64,000 nucleotides of DNA from JACCSI01 sp963815285 (lineage in GTDB: Bacteria > Acidobacteriota > Vicinamibacteria > Vicinamibacterales > UBA2999): positions 372,001 to 436,000 of the forward strand of contig CAWFGB010000008.1 in the NCBI GenBank assembly GCA_963815285.1. Direction: 5' to 3'. Numbering within the stretch: position 1 is the first letter of the stretch; each line of letters opens with the position of its first letter. A program made the translations under genes and the position numbers. The notes under the pieces were generated by a model that was not told the DNA's origin, did not search any database, and saw only the letters and a program-made list of their open reading frames with translations. Positions 53,081-59,526 of this stretch are shown here, piece by piece.

Positions 53081-54447
53081 AACTGCATGCCGTCAATCCG
53101 GGGCATCTTCAGATCGCAGATGATCAGATCGTAGGTGCCCTGGGTGACGCGCGAGAGTCCCTCTTCGCCGTCCGCAGCACGATCGACGGCGAAGCCCGCA
53201 TCCGTCAGTGCCTCCGCCACCGCGGCACCCAACGCCGGCTCGTCTTCGACGACGAGGGCGCTGAGCCCCTTGAAGGTCTCGATCGGAATCGGGGCCGGCG
53301 CAGCCCTGTGCGACTGCAGCGGTTGACCGGCGACCGGCAACTCCACGAAGAACGACGCGCCGCGCCCGGCCTCAGAGCTGACCCAGATGCGCCCTCCGTG
53401 CTCCTGCACGATGGCGTACGCAACGCTGAGCCCAAGCCCCGTCCCTTTGCCAACTTCCTTGGTGGTGAAGAACGGGTCGAAGATCTTGGCCTGCATCTCC
53501 TCGGAGATCCCCGGGCCATCGTCATTGACTTCGCACACGACCGAGTCGCGATCGCGATCGTGCCACGTGCGCACGCTGAGCGTGCCGTGCCCGTTGGTCG
53601 AGAGCATCGCCTGCTCGGCGTTGATGATCAGGTTCAGCAGAATCTGTTTGACCTGGTGACCATCGGCGAATACCTGCGGTATCGCCGCGCCGAGCGACGA
53701 AGTAACCGTGAGGTTGTGAACGCCTTGCTCATAGCCGCGCAGGACCAGCGTCTCGCGCACGATCTCGTTCACGTCCACCATCATCCGCGTGCTCTGGCGC
53801 TTCCGGGCAAACGTCAACAGGTTGCGGACAATCCGGGCGGCGCGTTCGGCCTCCTTGAGAATGACGTCGAGCCCGCGGCGTGACTTGTCGTCGCCAGGCG
53901 ATTCAGCCAGGCGTTCGGCCCAGGACAGGATGGTCGCCAGCGGGTTGTTGAGTTCGTGAGCGACGCCGGACACCGTTTGTCCGAGCGCGGCGAGCTTTTC
54001 TGCTTGCAGCAGTTGATGATGGAGATCACGCGACTGGTCTTCGTTGCGCTTGCGGTCGCTCACATCCCGAATGAGCGCCCCTCGAGGCGTGGCGGTAACC
54101 TCGACCCAGACCAGCGTACCGTCATTCCGGCGCAGGCGAAGCAGTTGATCGATCACCTTGCCGCCGGCCGCTAGATGACTGAGAAACGAGTCGCGCGTCT
54201 GCTGGTCGGTGAATCGCTCGGCATGGAACGGATCCACCAGGGCGTCCGGCGTGTCGGGCGCGTACCCGAACATCTGCTTGAGGCAGGCGTTCGCGCGCAC
54301 CGTGCGCGATTCGATCCCGATCGAACCGAGCACGACGCCTTGATCAATCTCTGCGAGAAACTCGTCCGCGGCCGGCCCTACGATCCGCCCCGGGGCTTTC
54401 GGGTGGGCATGGGCGTTGGCGTTTTGGTCTGGTATTTGGGCGTCCAC
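52906..54447 (-). CDS. Hybrid histidine kinase (PAS-HisKA-HATPase-receiver)
   Basis: The 513 residues contain a PAS domain (about 25-130, ANACLKQMFGYAPD, LRRNDGTLVWVEVTATPRGALIRDVSDRK) and a HisKA helix hairpin (LAALGQTVSGVAHELNNPLATIL). The HATPase domain has LLNLIINAEQAM, VNDDGPGISEEMQAKIFDPFFTTKEVGKGTGLGLS. The C-terminal receiver has ALVVEDEPALG and the acceptor Asp in DLIICDLKMPRIDGMQF. No membrane segment is seen, so it is cytosolic. The GTG at 54447 lies inside the extended PCYCGC reading frame, a 70-base overlap. It probably works with the NtrC-type regulator. Confidence 0.92.
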   Translation of the reverse strand: MDAQIPDQNANAHAHPKAPGRIVGPAADEFLAEIDQGVVLGSIGIESRTVRANACLKQMFGYAPDTPDALVDPFHAERFTDQQTRDSFLSHLAAGGKVIDQLLRLRRNDGTLVWVEVTATPRGALIRDVSDRKRNEDQSRDLHHQLLQAEKLAALGQTVSGVAHELNNPLATILSWAERLAESPGDDKSRRGLDVILKEAERAARIVRNLLTFARKRQSTRMMVDVNEIVRETLVLRGYEQGVHNLTVTSSLGAAIPQVFADGHQVKQILLNLIINAEQAMLSTNGHGTLSVRTWHDRDRDSVVCEVNDDGPGISEEMQAKIFDPFFTTKEVGKGTGLGLSVAYAIVQEHGGRIWVSSEAGRGASFFVELPVAGQPLQSHRAAPAPIPIETFKGLSALVVEDEPALGAAVAEALTDAGFAVDRAADGEEGLSRVTQGTYDLIICDLKMPRIDGMQFYRAMAAASPALARRVIFVTGAVAGTEAERFLEETGCRWLAKPFRLGDLLRAARDALA

Positions 54448-54881
54448 TTTTTCTCGATCGCCGAACGGATGGACACGGGATCGGCGCCGGAGCGGAACAT
54501 CATCATCGCGTCACGCGCGACGTCAATGCAGACCGCTCAACCATAACCGTGAGCGTCCCACTCGACCACGTTGCCGGCGGCGTCTCGCTGCTTCACGAAA
54601 CACGACTCGTTGTGCGGGTGACCGGTTGATTCGCAGCCGCAATAGCACGGGACGAACTTGAGGACCTCGGGATGCTCGGCGGCGAACTGATACACGGCCC
54701 GCGTCTGGTCGACCGGACGTCCAGGCGCGAAGCCCGGATTGGGAATCGGAGGATAAGTGATCTTCTGGGCCGCCTGTGAAGGCGCCGGCGTCGTGGCTTT
54801 CTTTGCCGGGGCCTGGCCCCAGACGACGACTCCGCAGGTGGCAACCACCAGGGCGGCAAGCAAGCTCCAGGAACGTCGCAT
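54378..54881 (-). CDS. PCYCGC-motif exported protein, selenocysteine-containing
   Basis: From ATG 54881 the product has an N-terminal signal peptide (RRSWSLLAALVVATCGVVVWGQ) and the PCYCGC motif at residues 78-83. NESCFVK and VEWDAHGYG follow. The frame then meets TGA at 54537-54539 (codon 115). Read as Sec, it continues UAVCIDVARDAMMMFRSGAD and PVSIRSAIEKKW to TAG at 54378, total 167 residues. In PCYCGC-family proteins the same place carries a CxxC followed by an amphipathic helix and an R..I pattern, so the TGA falls on the first cysteine (U-x-x-C). A stem-loop follows the TGA. It is probably an envelope redox or metal-binding protein; the role is unproven. Confidence 0.82.
54501..54528 (-). 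promoter_or_regulatory. Candidate bacterial SECIS element of the PCYCGC gene
   Basis: On the minus strand CGTCGCG (54522-54516) pairs with CGCGATG (54510-54504), seven pairs including one G-T, around a CGTGA loop. The loop starts 22 bases after the UGA and has G at position 2. A lower CAT/ATG stem with a TGA bulge extends it. This fits the bacterial SECIS spacing rule of about 16-37 bases. Confidence 0.6.
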
Positions 54882-54888
54882 TTGGCGG

Positions 54889-54894
54889 ATTTTA
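54889..54894 (-). promoter_or_regulatory. Putative -10 box of the PCYCGC gene
   Basis: TAAAAT on the minus strand lies 7 bases before the ATG at 54881, giving a near-leaderless transcript separate from the MFS gene upstream. Confidence 0.35.
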
Positions 54895-54958
54895 TCAGTA
54901 TCTGTGGCGACTGAGCTCATCCGAGTTGCGCTTCGCCGCACCCGATCATCCAATCAGC

Positions 54959-56155
54959 TCACGTCAGGGTCCGACCTCTCGTTTCAGGAATGAAGAACCA
55001 GAACGCCGCCGCCGTCAGATACGCCAATGCGGTCATCGTAAACGCGGCTCCGAACCCTTTTTCCTGCGCCATCGCGCCGACGAAGAACGGGGCTGTCGCG
55101 CTGGCGAGGCGGCCCATGTTGTAGGTGAAACCCTGCGCCGTGGCGCGGATGGAGGTGGGATAGATCTCGGCCGTGATAGCGCCAAACCCGCTGAAGTAAC
55201 CGGTTCCGAAAAATGCCACCAGCGGACCGAGGAGGAGCAGTGCGACCGGCGCCTTCACGGCTCCGTACATGAACACCAACACCGCAGCAGAGACGAGATA
55301 CACCACATAAGTCGGCTTACGGCCGAAGCGATCGCCGATGAAGCCGAACGTGACGTAGCCAAACCACATACCGATCTGCATGACCACGACAAACCGGGAC
55401 ATGTTCACGGTGGACAGCCCGACGCCGCCCTGCTCGATGGGAAAGGACAGATAGGACGGAATCCACAGGTTCAGCCCCCACCATGCGAACATCGTCGCAC
55501 TGTTCATCAGCGTCAGCGTGATCGTGAGGAACCACAGGCCGCTCATCGCGGACCGCAAAGGTGACCTGGGTAATACAGCTGCAACAGGTGACGTGGGTGA
55601 GGCGTGGCGCGCGCGGATCCAGAGTTCCGGTTCCTCTACGCTGCGGCGGATCCACCAGGTGAAGACTGCCGGCATGATGCCGACGAGGAACACCGCGCGC
55701 CAACCGAATGTCGGCAGAATCAGCATGACGACAATCGCGGCGGCGCCATAGCCGATTGCCCAGCACGATTGCATCAAGCCGAGCGCCTTGCCGCGATGTT
55801 CCGCCGGCCAGGTTTCAGAGACGAGCGCTGCGCCGCTGGCCCATTCGCCTCCCATGCCGATGCCGAGAAACAGCCGGAAGACGGCGAGCTGGGTCACGTT
55901 CTGCGCCACGCCGCAGAGCGCCGTGAAAACCGAATAGATGATGATGCTGAGCGACAGCGCCCGAGTGCGACCCCAGCGGTCGGCGATCAGGCCGAACAGG
56001 ACGCCGCCCGCCGCCGACGCGGCCAGCGTCAGCGAACCCAGCAGCCCGCCGGTCGCGCGATCCATGCCGAAGTCGGACATGAGCGAGGCCAGCACGAGGG
56101 CGTACAGCATCACGTCGAATGCGTCGAGCAGCCAGCCAAGCGAGGCCGCGATCAA
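54959..56155 (-). CDS. Major facilitator superfamily transporter
   Basis: A 12-helix MFS carrier of about 400 residues with LGWLLDAFDVMLYALVLASLMSDFGM, LFGLIADRWGRTRALSLSIIIYS (motif A), FLGIGMGGEWASGAALVSETWPAEHRGKALG and GFIGDRFGRKPTYVVY. The pattern fits the sialic-acid/aromatic-acid or niacin-type branch; the substrate is not assignable. The TTG at 56155 is the first canonical start. However, the frame is open upstream and a perfect GGAGGT (56212-56207) lies 6 bases before an in-frame ATT at 56200, which would add ILRFWYDAPATARKA. The real N-terminus may therefore be 15 residues longer. Confidence 0.88.
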   Translation of the reverse strand: MIAASLGWLLDAFDVMLYALVLASLMSDFGMDRATGGLLGSLTLAASAAGGVLFGLIADRWGRTRALSLSIIIYSVFTALCGVAQNVTQLAVFRLFLGIGMGGEWASGAALVSETWPAEHRGKALGLMQSCWAIGYGAAAIVVMLILPTFGWRAVFLVGIMPAVFTWWIRRSVEEPELWIRARHASPTSPVAAVLPRSPLRSAMSGLWFLTITLTLMNSATMFAWWGLNLWIPSYLSFPIEQGGVGLSTVNMSRFVVVMQIGMWFGYVTFGFIGDRFGRKPTYVVYLVSAAVLVFMYGAVKAPVALLLLGPLVAFFGTGYFSGFGAITAEIYPTSIRATAQGFTYNMGRLASATAPFFVGAMAQEKGFGAAFTMTALAYLTAAAFWFFIPETRGRTLT

Positions 56156-56267
56156 CGCCTTTCGCGCGGTGGCCGGCGCGTCGTACCAGAAGCGAAGAAT
56201 CGTTAGACCTCCGTGGCCACGGATTCGAAAGCGAGCGCGTCAGCGCTGATCGCCAAGAGGCTGGCGA

Positions 56268-56600
56268 CTAGGCATGACCGTGACCGCCGACCTGTTCCAG
56301 TTGCTCCAGCCGACCGTGTGGGGCGTGATCGTACCAGATGCGCTCGGACCGGTCCTTGAGCATGCCGTGGGCTTGTCGCAGCGCGTATCCGTAGCTCTGA
56401 TAGGGCCCGGCCACGACGGTGTCGGCATCGGGCCAATGGGTGATGACAAAGACCTCACCCCGCCGAACCACCGAATCGGCTCGCCGAAGTCGAATGACCA
56501 GATCACCAGGAAGCGGAGCATCGACGCGCAAAGCACGAGGAGCATACTCCGGCTGAGTTGGATCGGGCAAAGAACTGTGCCGAGCATGATTCAGGTGCAT
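56268..56600 (-). CDS. Small conserved-looking hypothetical protein
   Basis: This is a 110-residue soluble product with a plausible fold: LRVDAPLPGDLVIRLRRADSVVRRGEVFVITHWPDADTVVAGPYQSYGYALRQAHGMLKDRSERIWYDHAPHGRLEQLEQV (shown in parts: GEVFVITHWPDAD, GPYQSYGYALRQA, RIWYDH). The strand-helix arrangement resembles small DUF2188-like proteins, but I do not assign it. ATG 56600 is preferred to GTG 56606. It is divergent from the Lrp gene, with overlapping promoter regions. Confidence 0.6.
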   Translation of the reverse strand: MHLNHARHSSLPDPTQPEYAPRALRVDAPLPGDLVIRLRRADSVVRRGEVFVITHWPDADTVVAGPYQSYGYALRQAHGMLKDRSERIWYDHAPHGRLEQLEQVGGHGHA

Positions 56601-56661
56601 GGCCACGAGTCTGAATATTCATCTTAGAAATGGCCGCATAAGAGTAAAATTATCTCAGATT

Positions 56662-57159
56662 ATGGCGTCAGACAGAATAATTGACGAGATCGACGCGCAG
56701 ATCCTTGCCTTCCTTCAGGAAAATGCACGGATGACCCAGACGGATATCGCACGGGCGGTCGGTCTGGCGCCGTCGGCGGTGTTGGAGCGCATGCGCAAAC
56801 TCGAAGCGCGTGGGGCGATCCGTGAGTATGTCGCCGCCATCGACCCGCACCTCGTGAATCGGGCGCTGCTCGCTTTTGTGTCGGTCAAGACGAACGAGTA
56901 CGGACCTGAGCAGCCCTCGGCGATTGCACTGGCCCAGATTCCTGAGGTGCTCGAGATCCACCACGTGGCCGGAGAGGATTGCTTTCTCCTGAAAGTGCGC
57001 GCCAAGGATGCCGAGCACCTCGGGCAGATGCTCCGAAAGCAGATCGCGTCGGTGCCGGGCGTCACCTCGACACGCACGACGATTGTTCTCGAGACCGTCA
57101 AGGAGACCTCGCGCGTCCCGATCCCACGGGACGAGCTTCGTTCGTTAGGGTCGCAGTAA
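56662..57159 (+). CDS. Lrp/AsnC family transcriptional regulator
   Basis: From ATG 56662 the 165 residues contain an N-terminal HTH (IIDEIDAQILAFLQENARMTQTDIARAVGLAPSAVLERMRKLEARGAIREY). A C-terminal RAM (AsnC ligand-binding) domain follows (ALLAFVSVKTNEY, PEVLEIHHVAGEDCFLLKVRAKDAEHLGQML). TAAAAT at 56645-56650 lies just upstream, so an earlier in-frame ATG at 56599 is unlikely. It directly precedes a DMT exporter gene, a common regulator-exporter pairing for amino acid efflux. Confidence 0.92.
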   Translation: MASDRIIDEIDAQILAFLQENARMTQTDIARAVGLAPSAVLERMRKLEARGAIREYVAAIDPHLVNRALLAFVSVKTNEYGPEQPSAIALAQIPEVLEIHHVAGEDCFLLKVRAKDAEHLGQMLRKQIASVPGVTSTRTTIVLETVKETSRVPIPRDELRSLGSQ

Positions 57160-57161
57160 CC

Positions 57162-58148
57162 ATGGATAGCAATGTTCGTCAACGCAGGATGGCTTATCTC
57201 GCCTGGATTGCTGTCTGCATCGTCTGGGGGACGACCTATCTGGCCATTCGCGTCGCGCTCGAGTCGATTCCGGTCGCGCTGCTCGCCGGGTTGCGCTGGC
57301 TGGTGGCCGGCGTGATACTCGCGGCCATCGTGCCGCTCCTCGGCCAGCGTCTGCCGCCGCTCAGGATGTGGCGCTCGATTGCCATCATCGGCTTTCTGAT
57401 GGCCGTTGTCGGTAATGGTGGCGTGGTGTGGGCGCAGCAGTTCGTTGCCAGCGGCCTGGCGGCGGTCGTCGTGGCAATGGTGCCGTTCTGGTCCGTGATT
57501 GTCGAAGCCCTGCTGCCCAAGGGCGAGCGGGTGACTGGCCGCACCATGTTCGGGCTCGTCGTCGGCTTCGTGGGCATTGTCGTGCTCGTCTGGCCCGAAC
57601 TCACGCTCGGCGGCCCTGACGGACGGCAGTTCGTCTACGGCGTCTTGGCCCTGCAGATCGCCTGTGCGGGATGGGCGCTTGGCACGTCGTATCTGAAGAG
57701 GAATCCGACCAACGGCTCACCGCTTGGATCGCTCGCACTGCAGATGATTCTGAGTGGCGTGATGCTGATGGCCATCGGCACTGCGACGGGCGAGTGGCAC
57801 GAGTTGTCCTTCACGGCCCGCACGTTTGGCGCGATGGCGTATCTTGTGCTGTTCGGCTCGCTCCTGGGCTACACGGCCTATATGTTTGCGCTCAAGAACC
57901 TGCCGGTTTCGACCGTGTCGCTCTACGCGTATGTCAACCCGGTGATTGCCGTGGTGCTCGGCTCAGTGGTGCTCGCAGAACCGTTCACGATCCGGATTGT
58001 CGTTGCGTGCGTGCTGGTGTTCGCGGGAATCGCCATCGTCCGCAGGAAATCGCAATCTACGGAAAACACAGAATCCGACGTCCCGCAATCTATGAGCCCG
58101 GCGGACCCTTGTAAAGCACCCGGCCGAGGCGCTTATGCCACGCGGTGA
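57162..58148 (+). CDS. EamA/DMT-family exporter
   Basis: Drug/metabolite transporter superfamily protein of 328 residues with ten predicted helices in two EamA repeats. The first starts LAWIAVCIVWGTTYLAIRVALESIPVALLAGLRWLVAG and the second ends SLYAYVNPVIAVVLGSVVLAEPFTIRIVVACVLVFAGIAIV. These match the YedA/RhtA-like exporters. ATG 57162 lies 2 bases after the Lrp stop, so they form an operon. Export of an amino acid or metabolite under Lrp control is an inference. The 3' end overlaps the convergent HD-domain gene by 59 bases. Confidence 0.92.
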   Translation: MDSNVRQRRMAYLAWIAVCIVWGTTYLAIRVALESIPVALLAGLRWLVAGVILAAIVPLLGQRLPPLRMWRSIAIIGFLMAVVGNGGVVWAQQFVASGLAAVVVAMVPFWSVIVEALLPKGERVTGRTMFGLVVGFVGIVVLVWPELTLGGPDGRQFVYGVLALQIACAGWALGTSYLKRNPTNGSPLGSLALQMILSGVMLMAIGTATGEWHELSFTARTFGAMAYLVLFGSLLGYTAYMFALKNLPVSTVSLYAYVNPVIAVVLGSVVLAEPFTIRIVVACVLVFAGIAIVRRKSQSTENTESDVPQSMSPADPCKAPGRGAYATR

Positions 58149-59052
58149 ACTCTTCGTTGGTCGAGTCCTCGCGAATCGCGCGGCGGACCTGATGAATGCG
58201 CGTGTCGAGCTCGTCCACCGAGGCGAGAATAAACCCTTCGACGGTGCGTGGCTCAATCGGGGAGCCGTGATCGCGGGTGCCATGGTGGGAGACGATGAGA
58301 TGCTCGATCTGCGAGCGCAGCTCCGGGGGGAAGCCTGAGATGCCGTTGATCGCTTCTCGTACCATGATCAGGCCAAGCCCGATGTGGCCGACGAGGTTTC
58401 CGTCGCGCGAATAGACCGCGCCGCCGGGTTCGTAATGCAGTTCTTGAAGTTTGCCGATGTCGTGCAGCAGCGCGCCGGCAAGGACCAGATCCTCGTTGGC
58501 CTCGTAAGCGCGTGCGAGGAACCGGCCGACCTCCGCCATTTTCAGCTTGTGCTCGAGCAGCCCTCCGCGATAGGCGTGATGGATGCTCTGCGCGGCGGGC
58601 CATTCGCGCAGTTCCGTCTCGTGATCGGCCACGATGCGATTGAGCAGCACTCGAATGTGTGGATCGCGGATTGACTGCAGATGCGCCTTTAGTTCGGCCC
58701 ACATCTCGTCGCCCGACCGCGGCGCTGACAGCACGCAATCGTCTTCGCGGAAGCCCTGGAGCCGATCTTGCGGCGGGTTCACGCGCCGGATGTGAGTGAC
58801 GGCGAGCTGCGTCTGGCCCTGGAACGTCGTCGCACGCGCTTCGACGCGGACGAATTCCCCCGAGTCGAATTCATCCTTGAAGCGATCGACATCGTCCATC
58901 AGCTTTGCTGGGATCTGGCCGCTCGCGTCCTGCAGCGTGAACAGCAGGATCTCGCCGCTTCGTACCGGCCGCAGTTCCCTATAGGTACAGAGGAAGTAGC
59001 CCCAGCCGTCCGCCTCGGGAGTGAGCGCGTTCAGCCGCGGGAGCCGCGGCAT
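58090..59052 (-). CDS. YhaM-like 3'-5' exoribonuclease / HD-domain protein with OB fold
   Basis: The 320 residues have an N-terminal OB-fold nucleic-acid-binding domain (FLCTYRELRPVRSGEILLFTLQDASGQIPAKLMDD, FVRVEARATTFQGQTQLAV). An HD phosphohydrolase domain follows (SIHHAYRGGLLEHKLKMAEV, LVLAGALLHDIGKLQEL with the HD pair, HLIVSHHGTRDHGSP, DELDTRIHQV). This domain order is that of YhaM/CBF1-type exonucleases. Its ATG overlaps the stop of the FabZ-like gene by one base (TGATG), indicating coupling. Confidence 0.87.
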   Translation of the reverse strand: MPRLPRLNALTPEADGWGYFLCTYRELRPVRSGEILLFTLQDASGQIPAKLMDDVDRFKDEFDSGEFVRVEARATTFQGQTQLAVTHIRRVNPPQDRLQGFREDDCVLSAPRSGDEMWAELKAHLQSIRDPHIRVLLNRIVADHETELREWPAAQSIHHAYRGGLLEHKLKMAEVGRFLARAYEANEDLVLAGALLHDIGKLQELHYEPGGAVYSRDGNLVGHIGLGLIMVREAINGISGFPPELRSQIEHLIVSHHGTRDHGSPIEPRTVEGFILASVDELDTRIHQVRRAIREDSTNEEFTAWHKRLGRVLYKGPPGS

Positions 59053-59501
59053 CAGCGATCGCCGCCGAGGGCGAAGGTCATGGTGCCGTGCACGACGACC
59101 TTCCCGCGCACCCGCGCCCGTCCAGTCAGGATGCCCATGCGGCTGCGCAGGCGCTTCACCAGGGCTTCAATCTCGACGACATCGCCTGGATAAACGCCCC
59201 CGCGGTATCGAACCTTGTCGATGCCCATGAAGTAGATCAGGCGGTGGCGATTCTCGGGCTTGGCGAGAATCAGGATCGCACCCACTTGTGCCACCGCTTC
59301 GGTGAGGATTGTTGGCGGCAGGGCCGCGCGCTGACCGTTGGTGGCCGGCGAGAGGTATCGCTCATTGACCGAAACGTTCTTGATGCCGACGATGCGCTTG
59401 TCAGGTTCGAACTCGATGACGCGGTCCACGAGCAGGAACGGATACCGATGTGGAAGGATCTGCTCGATGGCGGCATAATCGAGCGGAAGCGTCAAGTCCA
59501 T
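59052..59501 (-). CDS. FabZ-like hotdog protein lacking the catalytic histidine motif
   Basis: The 149 residues align with beta-hydroxyacyl-ACP dehydratase FabZ throughout: PLDYAAIEQILPHRYPFLLVDRVIEF, IVGIKNVSVNE, LTEAVAQVGAIL, FMGIDKVRYRGGVYPGDVVEIE, GKVVVHGTMTFALG. However, the segment that should read GHFPGxPxMPG, which contains the catalytic His, is SPATNGQRAALPPTI. The catalytic Glu (in LTEAVAQ) is kept. It may have altered or lost dehydratase activity, or bind acyl-ACP in another role. It is coupled to the YhaM-like gene rather than to a fatty acid or lipid A cluster. Confidence 0.85.
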   Translation of the reverse strand: MDLTLPLDYAAIEQILPHRYPFLLVDRVIEFEPDKRIVGIKNVSVNERYLSPATNGQRAALPPTILTEAVAQVGAILILAKPENRHRLIYFMGIDKVRYRGGVYPGDVVEIEALVKRLRSRMGILTGRARVRGKVVVHGTMTFALGGDR

Positions 59502-59511
59502 TCCCGTTCAG

Positions 59512-59517
59512 TATACT
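59512..59517 (+). promoter_or_regulatory. Putative -10 box of the S9 peptidase gene
   Basis: TATACT lies 9 bases before the ATG at 59527 in the divergent gap with the FabZ-like gene; no Shine-Dalgarno sequence is present. Confidence 0.4.
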
Positions 59518-59526
59518 TTGCCCATC

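Noticed and set aside
54537..54953. PCYCGC gene ending at the TGA at 54537 as an ordinary 114-residue protein
   Set aside because: The conserved second motif and helix continue in the same frame past the TGA, and the bases beyond it are otherwise unexplained.
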